From Paragonimus skrjabini miyazakii (Eukaryota; Platyhelminthes; Trematoda; Plagiorchiida; Troglotrematidae), in NCBI GenBank assembly GCA_014338405.1, contig JTDE01000104.1:111261-175260 (forward strand): 64,000 nucleotides of DNA. The letters are read 5' to 3'. The number at the start of each line of letters is the position of its first letter. Position 1 is the stretch's first letter. The notes below the pieces were generated by a model. That model did no database searches and was not told where the DNA came from. It saw only the letters and a program-made list of their open reading frames with translations. The translations under genes were made by a program, and so were the position numbers. Shown one piece after another: positions 12,840-23,939 of this stretch.

Positions 12840-15690
12840 GTTGATATAAGCCCGCTTCGTACGATCGACGATCGTCTACAGAAGAAAATGAGAATATACA
12901 CTCAACTTCGTTTTACTAAATGGGTTTGTAACTGCGATACAATTCAAATAAGGATCGTGAGTGAAAATTCATCATATGACCAAGAAACGACGTTTATCGG
13001 TTTTGCAGTATATGTGTATATTTATCCTTTCCACTGATATAAGCCGATGGCTTAGCATTTGTAGAAAGTACTTGTAAATCCTCAGGTTGTTCAAACATCA
13101 AAACAGCTAGGACATTTTTATATCTAGGACAGAAAGTAGCTTGATAATCACAGTGCACTGTATGAAGCCAGTCTACTGTTTTATGTGAAGTTTATTGAAA
13201 ATCATTTGATATGTCACCTACTGACACTGTCATCAGCAAACCCACTCTTCATTAGGTACGTTGATCTAACAGGAAAAGAGTCACAAATAAGTCACTTTGA
13301 GTATAATTGGTAACTTGTTCAAAGTATTATCGCAATATCAATGGTACTGCACATTCATATGCACAATGTTAATTGCTGATATGAGTTTAAAACCTCAATG
13401 GCCTGAAATGAAACGAACTGTGATTGCAGGTGGCATGATAAGCATTCACTCATAAATGAATCAGTTGCGCTGGTAATTAGGAACAAATGAAGAAGGAATA
13501 CGATTTCAGTCTAATCTTATATACACGTGTGTAAATATATACATATACAAATCGGAAACTTAAAATGACCAAATTGTTTGCGTTATAATATATTTAAGTA
13601 ATATCTTCTTGCATAGATATATCTGCACCTTCAGAGGGAGATTCAGTTGGCATGTACACCAATATTTGCTCAAAATTAGAGAGGTCCCGTTGATTTTACA
13701 AGAAACTTTGACCTGTATACCACTGCTATGCATATTTTCCAATATGTGTTCCTTTTTGGGATAAAATTTGGGTATAATTTACGAGCACTCGTTAAGCAAA
13801 CTCAATTATGATGAAATGCATTATCATGTCGATCTTAAGACAAAATCTGCAAGTCCCCTAATTCACTGCGACGGTGGATTGTCATACAGTTTACATCGGA
13901 TTTCTTGCGGCAATAATTTTTTAAATCCCCTTATAGCAAAATTTGGTTGTCCTTGGGGCTGAATGTAAACGTTTCAGACACTTCCTACATCAGTGAGAAC
14001 GTGTCTGTTTTGTTCAGTCTGTCTGTGATATCGACTGGAATTGCTCTTTTTTAAATTACATGGCATGGTTGAGACTCAGTATGTCACAACATGCGCACAT
14101 GTGAGTCTCTAATTTGAGAATATCTGACCATATATACTACAAACGTACTGCGTTAATTTAGTATTCATGTACAGCTTTTAAATGTGTTTGCCATCATTGT
14201 CGAACTTGCGTGTACTATACAATCCGGTGAATCTTAGTTTACCAAACAATGCTGTCCAAGTGACGTGTAAGAAGATTAGACATTGAACCACACACTTTGT
14301 CAGGCTGAACGAAATGGTCCTATGTAACAAATGCTATCGGATTATCACTTTTCCTGAGGTTCCTTTGACTATCATGCAGTTGTCGATAAAACACCGACTG
14401 ACCACTGTCAAAACATTAAACACAATTCATACACACCGTCGACCAACTACTTAAAGCTTATCTGAAAGATTTTACTGATTTTGCTCAGAAATCATATGAG
14501 ACGTGCCTGGTGTTCATGTTGAACCAGTCTTGGAAATGATTACATTGTATTGTCAATCAAGTCAATTCAATATCGTAGCAAATGTAGTGTGAAAAAACAA
14601 CACTCATTTACTTGGGGACTAAGTGTGATTGTATAAGGACTGAAACGATTGTACCTCTATACTAGAGAACTGAGTAGAACCGTCATTTTAGGAAATCACT
14701 AAAATCGGAAATGATACCGTTTGTCAAAATTATGGTTTGCGACTCGAAACTTACAGTTAACATATATGCTTGCTCATTTTGTTGGTAGTCAAGCAAACAT
14801 ATTCTATCGTATTTATGCAAGAAAGGTATGCAGTAAACAATGCTGTCTACCTGTTCTTATAGTGAGCAAATATGTATGGTAAATTTATCGATTACTTGTA
14901 TAACGAAGCAGTGTTCAAGTTTTTATTTTAGGCTGATCTATGATTCATTCAAATCAAACGTTTCACACAAATCTATGAAGTGAAGCTGACAACATTTATT
15001 TGTACAACTGATTTATCGATAAGTGATATTCGGTCTAAAAATGTTAGTATCAAGCTCCTTGACAAAAACTGATTATGGTATGTCTGTGCATTACGTTCAC
15101 TATCCAGTTATTTATTCCAAAACATCTTTCTTACGTTGGTTAGAAATACCTTCTGCTTCACGATACGGCCTCAAGTAAATATAAGTTAATTCATTCAAAC
15201 GTTTTCAGTAGATAATGTATACAGAAAGGTACCTTTCAAAGATCATTATATTGCCGTAAACCATATTTTACAATGAAAACTGAAATACTAAATTTTTTGA
15301 CGATTCTAAGAGTAAACTTTTAGTTGTCTGTTCTGTGCTCCGCATATGTAATATCTTTCATATAAACTTCACCGTATTATTTGCCGGAATATGTAATCGT
15401 GTGCATCTTCCGTCGGCAGTTGATGCTTTAGAAAACAGGCAATCAAGTATCGGCAAAAAAGACGTACATATCATTAGCTTACAAATAAATGCCGATGCCG
15501 TAATCTCAATCAAAGATGAGTCAACAGTTTAATCAAGGATGTGAATATTTCCGTTTTTAGTGTACATTTCTACTGACTGCATCGTTCATTCATTTATACT
15601 GAGGGGAGTAATTGGGGTAAGTGCGAAATCGGCTAAATCATTTGATAGCCTCCATATGATACAGTTGGTTGGGTGGGCAACTAGGTCAAG
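12840..15690. other. Unassigned AT-rich sequence
   Basis: No recognisable coding frame. The minus strand near 13195-13260 contains CTGATGAC followed by an AATAAA-type signal and could be the tail of a retroelement, but I cannot name it. Otherwise I see nothing. Confidence 0.5.
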
Positions 15691-15692
15691 AT

Positions 15693-15860
15693 GTGAAATT
15701 TCTGAGCTTCCGGCGTGGCTAAGGAGATCGGCTGGTACAGCATTTGCCGCGTTTGGACATGTTGTTTCTGTCGCTGGTTCGAATCCAATCGAAGTTCAGA
15801 TTTTTAGCAATTGGGTATCTCCCAGTTGATCAAATCTGCCAAATTACTTATCAGTTACTC
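15693..15860 (+). mobile_element. SINE-2 copy a (tRNA-derived)
   Basis: It contains GCTGGTACAGCATTTGCCGC and GTCGCTGGTTCGAATCC. The second is a perfect RNA polymerase III box B (GGTTCGAATCC), and the first is a degenerate box A region. It shares TGAAATTTCTGAGC upstream, TGTTGTTTCTGTCGCTGGTTCGA in the middle and a tail with AATTGGGTATCTC, with copies at 39965-40140 (minus) and 47668-47840 (plus). Three dispersed copies with a common non-tRNA tail indicate a SINE rather than a tRNA gene. Confidence 0.7.
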
Positions 15861-15949
15861 AACTTTATCAGCCCGATAAGTGCGGTTAAGAGAAATCTTG
15901 TTGCAAGCTGCTTTCTTGTACTTAGCAATGAGTTATGTTAATGATTTAA

Positions 15950-17960
15950 TTCAATTTATTTTGTAGTGTTTCAAAAAAATCGTCGATATGACTAGATGTG
16001 ACTACTACTCGCGCTCCAAATCGGCACATGAGATTTTCATTACACCCAATATCTGCTGTCTAGTGTTTGTATGTCATAAGTTTCCACGTGACTAGAATGT
16101 ATAGAACAAATTCGTTTTACAGTTTTTCTGATTACCGTATTCAGAAATAAAGTATGTGTGGTCATGGTGACATCGATGTTTACCTTCGTATGCCGCTGCC
16201 AAAACCATCATTGCGTGGAAATTTCCGGATTATTGATAAGCTTCATTTAAGCTAACGTTTTAGTCACTCATTCCAAATAAATCTATGTATTCATCTTTTC
16301 AACTTGATACATTCATCATGATATTATTATTAATGCTGCATAAAAAACGATAGTCTAAAGACCAACGATCAACCATCTATCGTATGTTGCTTAGCAACCT
16401 TTTTGTGCCCATTCAATCGATTGCGTCTACATTTTAATCAGCCACCTTGACAGGTGATCTGTCACATTTTGACATGCGCTGCTCTTCAGTCTGCTCTCGT
16501 ATGCTTAACTGGAGGCGCAAGTGAAATGCTGAGTTACTTAGAAGAAAAAGAATTTCTGCATAACGTTTTGTACTTGTATGACTTGCTAACCTGGTTGAGG
16601 GTAGTTTGTATGGATGGGTGGCTTTCCGGCGTAGTTTCCATCCAGTCAGACGGAAACTGAGAAAACCTCTTCAATTGGAATTAGGTACAGATAGCCATTA
16701 GCCATTTTCGACTTGCTACGAAAAATAGCCGTCTAGTAGACTAATATCGAAACTATTGCAATTATCATGGTTACATCAGGTTCAAGGAGAGTGGTATAGC
16801 AATGGCATAACTAGTAAGCTATTATGTTTCGGGGGTTGGATCAACAAACACAAAAGTCAGGCACTATTTCAGCATAACATCTGGGTTCATTTTATAACAA
16901 CTGCATTCATGTTGGTTGTGCAGGATCTAAGGTTTGATATTTGAATAGTAAGATTCATTAACCCGCTCTACTTGGTTTGATTAACCTGAGCAAATTGATG
17001 TCAGTTTTTGTTCATGTATTTCCTGAATCGATTTATGTGATGCTTGTCTTCCATATATTTATCATTCCAATTTTCATGTCAATGTCGCGAGAATTTCGCA
17101 GGACCACTTCTCAGAACAGCTCTCCACATGTCTGATAGCTAAGCGGATAAATGCTTTTAGGGGTTACCCGGAGGGTTCAGATAACTTCTATTCAATTACT
17201 ATGACAATTACTCTAACTAGGCTAAAACCAGTCGTGGAATATCGATTTGAACGTGAATAACGTGAAAAATGATTAATTTTCAGTTTTATCCTTTTGAATA
17301 CTCTTTTAGGGTTTATTGTGGCACTCTATTCAACTTTTCGCTGTTGGACTTGTTAACGAGCATTCTGGTTGCTAGTTCGGTCATAATGACGTAATTACCG
17401 ATTCACATCCATTTTGTACAGTTGCGCTAATTATCAGCGTTCGGAAAACTAAAAAGACCGGATGGCTGCATTCATTCTAATGAGCATTAAACGACCATGT
17501 ATATCAATTAGAAACTATTAACTTTTAAAGGAATTATCAGAACCGCACTCAAACCGACTACTAGAAATGAATAACTGCTGAAGGACAGCGAAGTAGAATG
17601 CATGGTAACATGATAGATTGCTTTAACCTTTCCGAGATATTCTTCTACGGTAAGAGTGAACAGAAATTGTTTGTATCAGTGGTTGCATATATGTGGTGTG
17701 TTTCAGTGTTCAATTACAACAAGTGAGATTTATTAGGCGGTCAAATAGGACAACGTTTGCAGATTTGTAAAAATTAGCCTAATGCCAATGCCTATTGACC
17801 AGAAGCCTCGGATTTTGTTGGTTTCAAGCTGGGCATTCTTCAGTGTTGATCGAAGCTGTCGCGTTGAACTGAACTTTCCAGACAACCTAATCTAAAATAG
17901 TAAAATAATAGAATTAGGTTACACTTTTGTTAAGGGTCAACTTTCTGGGTGTATAGTTTA
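15950..17960. other. Unassigned sequence
   Basis: Short frames only, none recognised. A weak tRNA-like stretch near 17130-17190 was not strong enough to call. Confidence 0.5.
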
Positions 17961-17963
17961 GGG

Positions 17964-18067
17964 GTTCAAATGACCTCATCCGAAACTGACAACTCGCTGT
18001 TCGATCAGTCGAACCATCATGGTAAATCTACCATCGCAGTTCCTGTACACTTGTCCGTACATGGTCC
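17964..18067 (+). repeat. Dispersed repeat R4, copy 1
   Basis: About 104 bp that matches 34696-34801 on the opposite strand closely. Shared blocks include TTCAAATGACCTCATCCG, AAACTGACAA, CGTTCGATCAGT and AACCATCATGGTAAA. The conservation is high for such a short unit. I do not recognise the family, and the flanks on either side do not match. Confidence 0.65.
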
Positions 18068-18671
18068 TTACTTAATCTGTTGAATCTGTCATACACACAG
18101 TCGAGTTAATTACCCTTCTAACATGTTCTATCTGATACGCAACGATTTGTGACATGAATACCCTTTCAGCCCATGTTTCAGAGGCTAGACGGCATTATAA
18201 AAACAGCTGTGTTCATTCTATCAAGACCGGGCACAGCGTCTGACATGGAAAGCTCAATGTGTCTCCAAGTCTTTCAGCAACGTTGGTGTCAGTGTCAAAA
18301 ACATACTACGGTATTCAATGTTTGACATTTTACATGGTCACAACCACTGCTACAATACATGCTCGGGTTTTGTCACACAATCTCATGCGACAAAACACGA
18401 CAAATGATTATTCTTTAGTGCATAGCATACTGAATAACACATCCTGTCTTGATACCTTCACATGAACTAGACAATACAACAATAAGGACCTCGACTCCAA
18501 GGATTGTATGACTTCGTATAGTAAACGAATTACAGGCCAGAGATTATTCCCAGAAAACCCATTCAACTGTCATAACCAGCGAACTTCCACTGTTTCAGTT
18601 AGTAATTCGCAATAACCTAAACGCTTTTTAAAGTACTATTGGGTGTTTGATAAGTTCAACTATTTTCGAGT

Positions 18672-18745
18672 TGAAAATCACCCACAATTGATCGCAGCTG
18701 TTTCATTCCCATAGACTTTCCAGTTGGCCCCTTTCGAAAGGAGTT
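18672..18745 (-). mobile_element. Ribozyme SINE, 3' fragment (copy F)
   Basis: On the minus strand this reads CTTTCGAAAGGGGCCAACTG then GAAAGTCTATGGGAATG and CAGCTGCGATCAATTGTGG, the 3' third of the SINE. The tRNA part and the hammerhead are missing. It lies just ahead of copy A and points the opposite way, so a transcript through both could pair only over this short 3' part. Confidence 0.75.
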
Positions 18746-18789
18746 AATGGGACGGTTACTGTGTTCCCCTCTCGAGAGGATCGAAAAAC

Positions 18790-19068
18790 CAGAGCATTCT
18801 GTACCATTGAACCTGGTCGAACGTTCACACATGCTGATTCATTCGTGCATAATGTGAGGTCAGTGGCGCAGTGGTCAACACGGTTGCCTAATTAACAGCG
18901 TGGCCGAAGTTCTAGTCCCGACCGTGGTGGTGCAAGGATATGCACTATTGACGAGCTGCTCTAATGAGAGCGAAACTCGAGTATAGTTCTTCTTTTCGAA
19001 AGGCGCCTACTAGAATGTTTTTAGGAATGCGACAGCTGTGACCAATTGCGGATGGTGTTCAACTTGGA
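18790..19068 (+). mobile_element. tRNA-derived SINE with hammerhead ribozyme, copy A
   Basis: Order of parts: a 5' leader with GAACGTTCACA, box A TGGCGCAGTGG, a degenerate box B region GTTCTAGTCCC, the hammerhead (18934-18994), then the common tail TTTTCGAAAGG through CAATTGCGGATGG and GTTCAACTTGGAA. The 5' boundary is uncertain because sequence upstream of GAACG departs from the other copies. The ribozyme belongs to the long-stem-II subfamily with copy D. Confidence 0.85.
18934..18994 (+). ncRNA. Hammerhead ribozyme A (core mutated)
   Basis: Stem I is AAGGA, a TAT bulge, then GCACTA, pairing with TAGTTC and TTCTT (one T-T mismatch). The core reads TTGACGA where CTGANGA is required, so C3 is U at 18948. 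Stem II is GCT, bulged G, CTC, loop TAAT, GAG, AGC. GAAA follows at 18972-18975, then palindromic stem III ACTCGAGT (18975-18982), and cleavage-site base A (18983). C3 is a strictly conserved catalytic-core base in hammerheads, so this copy is probably inactive. Confidence 0.8.
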
Positions 19069-19069
19069 A

Positions 19070-20650
19070 GTAATCAAATCCCTGACAACTTGTCAATAAT
19101 CGAACTATTTTCTATCCACTTTTGATACTCATATGTTTCCAGTTCACAAAAACCTGCGCATTATATACATTTCTGTTCATTTTTATCGACGTTTTTACTT
19201 ACTGATGAGAGGTAACTTTTGCATCAACAATTATTAGTGTCTATACTATCAATATTGTGTTCCTGGCTATGAATACCTTTCCGCACCAAAGGCAAGCCAA
19301 AAGCCAAATTATATGCCCTCCCTTTGAGACATTCCAGGCTGGCCTTGCTTATTTGTTTTTTTTGCAGTCAGTCGTCCTGATAACAGTGTCATGTTCACAC
19401 AGGTGAACCTTCCGGCATACGTCATGTGATACTGATCCACTTATAGCAGCTCTTGAGCTTAAAAATTTGGCTTGAAATTCATCTCATTCGATTGCACACT
19501 GTCTCAAGTTACATCATGCAAGTCGTGGGTGAAACGAACTCAATGAAACAACAGACAGACAGAAAGTAAACTGGCAGTCGATGTTAAGGTTTTTTAAGTG
19601 AAATATGGCATAATAAGAGATTGCCCAGTCAATTAAACAGTTCCGGTCGTACTTAAGACAGAACCACCCACGGAATTCCATTCTCGTTGCAATACCACAA
19701 AAAGCACCGTTTATTACATATGAAAGTATTTTGCTGTAGGTGAAATGTTTCATTGATTGATGAATATTATTATCTCGCTTTCTTTTTTACATTTGACACT
19801 TAGCTTACATTGACAGAGTGGTATTGATTAACTTACTACAGAGCTTCCTCAGTCCCCTATCAAATCGAAGTAGACAGAAAGACTGCCACCTTGGTATTCC
19901 AACGGATATCAGACACGCTCATGACCGACTTATGAACCACTGGTTAATTCAGCCAATTTATGCAGTGGATGCAGATGACTGACTCTGGAGCACTGTGCTT
20001 CACATTTTGAAATGACTAAACCACGGTGGGTGTACTAAGGCTCAGAGTTACGCAGATGACACTATTTTCAATACAACTTTTTGTGAAGAAGGTGGTCACT
20101 AATGCCTGCAGCGGTTACCTATCTGATTTCAGAGTGGGGTATATTCAACTGCAAGTAGAAAAATGCAAATAAGAAGAAACTGTTACCTTCATCGCAGCAA
20201 TAAAATTCTTTCCTATGTGTAATTTTCACGTTGTTTCCATGTTTGAACCAGTATACACTGAGGTTGAGTGGCCTGGTTTTGACAACAATTTGGGATCAAA
20301 GAAGACAGAAAACTGAAGTGGTAAAAAAACTCAAAATGCCAAACTCAATATGCCAAACGTTGAAAACATTTCGCGGAACTGCACCTAATGAAACTTACAT
20401 TCCTTCGTAAGACAAGTTCACAATGAGGTGTAAAGGATAACTCGAAAACTCAAGCTGTGAAGCCACCAATCAAGTGAAGCAATCCACAGTCAGAGAATAA
20501 CAGAAAATTTTAGTGGTCAGCAAGACAGTGATCAATGCTACTGTGCCGGTGAAATGGACATTGTTGCCATCGAAGTCGCATTCTGCAAATGGCCTTGGAA
20601 ACTCAGATATTGAGATGTCCACCGAGCTTGGCATTTAGGTTGCAAACGTG
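19070..20650. other. Unassigned sequence
   Basis: No recognisable gene. The minus frame at 19514-19753 is short and anonymous. The last few hundred bases may be the upstream part of the PLE-like element at 20681, but I see no certain motif there. Confidence 0.5.
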
Positions 20651-20680
20651 GACAGGGATAAAAAATATTGATCGTGTCTC

Positions 20681-21064
20681 TTGATAGTCAATTCGTGTTT
20701 ATGCGCCGCGGAAGTCCTTATTCAGGCAGATACGAGGCATGAACAAAAATTCCTTGAGGCTTGGTACTCGTCAACAATCAGTAAAAAATACGGCGAGCCG
20801 GACAGTGTTTATGAACGGATGCGAACCAAGGACTTAAAGAGAGTAAACGCTGTGAAGCTCAGATGCTGGCACACTCAAACGGAGCAATTTGTGCAGTTCG
20901 GACCGTTGATCGAAACAAAACAACCAATAATCGATCGGACAGAATTCCAAAAATGAAGAAAGGACTCACCCAATCAAAGAACAACTACTAACCAATCGGA
21001 TTAGGGTTAAAGTTCAGCAGTCACAGGAGGCAGCTACTCGGATTCCAAATCAATGAATCAAGAG
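20681..21064 (+). mobile_element. Possible PLE-type endonuclease tail of a second lineage
   Basis: The frame reads CAAEVLIQADTRHEQKFLEAW followed by SVYERMRTKD and ends at a stop near 20956. The pattern vlxxxxxxxxRxFLEAWxS is what I recall from the C-terminus of GIY-YIG-bearing PLEs of invertebrates, unlike the LCxQK ending of the other copies here. The YIG and CxC residues upstream are not visible, so this is a truncated and decayed tail. The following sequence to 21064 looks like 3' noncoding sequence, and resumes after the SINE as 21345-21520. What else: an unrelated retroelement ORF end. Confidence 0.4.
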
Positions 21065-21344
21065 ATGTAGGATCATTACTCAAGCGAAGGTGGTTGAGCG
21101 TTCACATATGATAATTCGGTCGTGCCTAACGTGAGGTCAATGGCGCAGTGGTCAACACGGATGCCTCATGAACAGCATGTCCATGGTTCAAGTCCCGGCA
21201 GTGGCGATGATATGCACTACTGACGGGCTCTACTGAGAGCGAAACTCGAGTCTAGTGCTTCTTTTCGAAAGGGGCCGACTGGAAAGTCTATGGGAATGCG
21301 ACAACTGCGATCAATTGTGGGGGTTGTTCAACTTGAAATGTAGG
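21065..21344 (+). mobile_element. tRNA-derived SINE with hammerhead ribozyme, copy B, with target-site duplication
   Basis: Box A TGGCGCAGTGG (21141-21151) and box B GGTTCAAGTCC (21185-21195) are both perfect RNA polymerase III consensus matches, spaced as in a tRNA. The hammerhead follows at 21206-21263, then the tail TTTTCGAAAGGGGCCGACTG to GTTCAACTTGAA. The direct repeat ATGTAGGA brackets the element (21065-21072 and 21338-21345), extending to ten bases with one mismatch. This is the cleanest copy for defining element ends, at about 265 bp. It interrupts the PLE-like tail, so it inserted later. Confidence 0.9.
21206..21263 (+). ncRNA. Hammerhead ribozyme B (core A9 changed)
   Basis: GCACTA (21214-21219), core CTGACGG (A9 to G at 21226), stem II GCTCT-ACTG-AGAGC (perfect 5 bp), GAAA (21241-21244), palindrome ACTCGAGT (21244-21251), cleavage-site C (21252), then TAGTGC (21253-21258), perfectly pairing with GCACTA. 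All helices are intact. A9 is a conserved core base, so activity is expected to be strongly reduced. Confidence 0.85.
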
Positions 21345-21520
21345 AAATAACCAACCGGGTCCCAGGACAAAGTTAAAGTTCAGCGATGAACAGCCAATAC
21401 TAATTCAAGCCGAAGGTCATAACAACAGAAAGCGACGGACCAGAATTAAGGTCAGAAGATGAACTCACCCCGGTATAAAAAGTGCAGGTGTCCATCATAC
21501 ATCATCGGACCGCATGCTGA
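21345..21520 (+). mobile_element. Continuation of the PLE-like tail beyond SINE B
   Basis: This reads on from 21064 once the SINE and one duplicate are removed. It contains GGACAAAGTTAAAGTTCAGC, similar to GGGTTAAAGTTCAGC before the SINE near 21005, an internal near-repeat in the element tail. One frame reads ESDGPELRSEDELTP. The downstream limit is uncertain. Confidence 0.35.
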
Positions 21521-22946
21521 AACTTACTCGCTTAAACACTTACGCACCTATGATGTCTTCTTTTTGATGATGAAACGTTTGAAACCTAACAGGCACTTCA
21601 GGAAAGGCGTTTTACATTGTTATTGGACGATGGTCAAGCAAATACCCACTAATCCGTTACACGTACATCCTTCAGACCTTGTAGATGTTCCTTCTGAAAA
21701 CTCGTCCGTTGCACCATCTGTTCTCTGGGTGGTTAGGATATCTTATTTTGTGAGATGGATTGTGAGCTGAAAAATGTTAGCATGTTTTAAAAAAACGGAA
21801 AACAGTAAAATTGTCCAGCCACAACTTTATTACAACGTAAGTATTAAATAAAACGGCTCAGCAAAAGATGTGAAACTCTTCAAAACAACAACCGAGAGGA
21901 CATAAACTGAACATTACCTCCACTAATGGAGCACATACGCCACTGTAAATCGGCTGAATAAATGTTGCAGAATGGAACGGGACTTTATACTTCGAAAGTA
22001 AAAGTATATTTCGATGGTTTTAGGGAAACACAATATAGGCATGATTTAAGCGCATTATGTCCAACATAACCTCAAGGTACTTGCTACAACTGAATTGAGG
22101 GAAAGGTTCTCTAATTTTTTAGTAGAATGGCAATTCATTCGAACGTTTCTTATACTAGTTAGTTTCAAATGCAACTGTAGTATACAGCTTATAGTATATC
22201 GATACAATCTGATGTATTATAAAATAGGTTACAGCATCTTGACAAAATTCACTGTTCAAGGAAGCTGATCAGTAGGCTGGTAGGTACCTAACCCTCTTCG
22301 GTATATTTATTTGAAAGAAATGCGTGATCAGACGTTGACAAAATGTCATATAGAACGGCTAAACACTGGGGATGTTTGTGCAGTGCAGAATACCACGGAC
22401 AGCAATGATCCTCCAAGAAAACTGACTTCCGGTGGTAAAACAACTGTGTAAATCATTCAGGTGACAAACTAGTTGACAGTTTGAGGGGCGTTCACTTCTG
22501 CGGCGCTGAAATGCATCGCTGTGGTCGAGACACATACGCAAGCAGCTTCACACATTCTAACGAGGGACGGTAGAGGGGAATGACAAGTGTAAGCTTTCAT
22601 TCACGTGGGAAGTAGTTACCACGAGCTTCAGGGGCTACAGGACTGGGGAAAATGGAGAGAAATTAGATTGTTCTCTTTGTGATACATCAACTGATTAGCT
22701 TTTATGTGCGGTTACCTATACATTTAATTTCCTAAAGTATTAATTTCTGCTGTCGAACTCTTTGTTTACAATTAACTTGGCAGCAGCCTTTTTGCTAAAA
22801 AAGAGCTCACATAAACTTCGGCTTCCGCTTAAGAATAGTTTGGCCTTATTTTGGATGTCCAATTTTCATTCTATTTGAGTCGAACTGGTCGAAGAGCATT
22901 TATGTCACTAATGCACGGCTCATATAAATTTGTTCTATACAGGCAA

Positions 22947-22964
22947 ACACACACACACACACAC
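22947..22964 (+). repeat. Microsatellite (AC)9
   Basis: Uninterrupted AC dinucleotide run. Confidence 0.95.
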
Positions 22965-23070
22965 TGTCAACCTAATTACTGAAAATTGGATTTACCTAAT
23001 GCAAACCAGATTCGTCTAACCAACTAGCTATTTGCTTCGCCACTCGATTCTTGTCTTCCATCTGCGCCTC

Positions 23071-23094
23071 ATCATCATCATCATCATCATCATC
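23071..23094 (+). repeat. Microsatellite (ATC)8
   Basis: Eight perfect ATC units. Confidence 0.95.
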
Positions 23095-23613
23095 TGCCTT
23101 TTTGGAATGTTGCCTGAATTATCCCTAACGCTAATTATGTTCGTGTCAACTCAACACACAGACTGTCAGTCAACTGAGAATGATTCCCGGTGGAATTCCG
23201 GCTGAACAAACACGCATCATACACGTTTGTGTGTGTGAATGTGTATATAAAATACCGACTGTTGAATTGCACGCAAATCGGTTGCGGAAGTAGCGGGAGG
23301 GTCAACTACAGACTTACCATTTGCTGGTGGATGCATTAGTATACGGGGATGTTGGCACTGCACTCATTCGTTCTCACGTACATATAATTACGAACACGCA
23401 CGAACAAATGAACACCTACGGCTACCGTGATTTCGAACCATTCACTAGTTACTCCTGAAAAGTACCAAAAAGATTGGGGCTAATCAAGTTTGTGCCAAAT
23501 TATTAACTTTCGCCTTAAACAGGTGAACGCACAGTCAGTATGTAAGCAATTTATGTGTACAAATACGATTCGAGATTATCAGTAAAACAAAACGAACAGT
23601 CTTTAAAATTAAT

Positions 23614-23935
23614 GGTGAGTAGTAGGGGGTTTTGATTTTCATACAGATTGAACATCAATCACAACTGATCGCAGCTGTCGCATTCCCGTAGACTTTCCAG
23701 TTGGCCCCTTTCGAAACGAAGCACTAGACTCGAGTTTCACTTTCATTAGAGCTCGTCAGTAGTACATATCCTTGCCACCACGGTCGGGACTAGAACTTCG
23801 GCCACTCTGTTCATGAGGCAACTATGTTGACCACTGCGCCATTTACATCACATTAGAAATGACCAAATTATCACGTGAACACTCAAATACTTTCTGTTGT
23901 GAGTAGTGATCAGGTTGCCCGATCGCCTAACAGCA
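23614..23935 (-). mobile_element. tRNA-derived SINE with hammerhead ribozyme, copy C (core intact)
   Basis: Minus-strand order: TCGGGCAACCTGATCACTAC, TCAC, the leader with GAGTGTTCACGTGATAATT, box A TGGCGCAGTGG, box B region GTTCTAGTCCC, the hammerhead at 23716-23773, the tail with CCAACTGGAAAGTCTACGGG and GATGTTCAATCTG, then AATCAAAACCCCCTACTACT and CACC. The ACTACTCAC string occurs near both ends of this copy. A similar arrangement is seen in copy E, so it belongs to the element and is not a target duplication. Confidence 0.88.
23716..23773 (-). ncRNA. Hammerhead ribozyme C, complete catalytic core
   Basis: On the minus strand: AAGGA, bulge TAT, GTACTA, core CTGACGA, stem II GCTCT-AATG-AAAGT (one C-A mismatch and one wobble), GAAA, palindrome ACTCGAGT (23728-23735), cleavage-site C (complement of 23727), then TAGTGC. 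Stem I pairs with one G-U. All invariant core bases (CTGANGA, GAAA, and T-H before cleavage) are present, so cleavage is predicted after the base at 23727 if stem III forms within or between molecules. The weak point is the stem II mismatch. Confidence 0.85.
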
Positions 23936-23939
23936 TCGG

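Larger units (their letters stand above)
21780..23610. other. Unassigned sequence with two microsatellites
   Basis: No coding frame recognised. Contains an AC dinucleotide run at 22947-22964 and eight ATC units at 23071-23094. Nothing else to annotate. Confidence 0.55.

Noticed and set aside
13195..13260. CTGATGAC on the minus strand just upstream of the 11-12.8 kb PLE, suggesting a PLE hammerhead
   Set aside because: The required GAAA and a matching stem II are absent (CAAA instead, with no complementary arms), so the core does not assemble.
17130..17190. tRNA-like boxes (TAGCTAAGCGGATAAATGC and GGGTTCAGATAA)
   Set aside because: Box B departs from consensus and I cannot fold acceptor or anticodon arms; no second copy was seen.
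21560..21600. CTATGATG ... GATGATGAAACG in the PLE-like tail as a ribozyme
   Set aside because: The first core block is wrong (CTATGATG rather than CTGANGA), and helices cannot be drawn.
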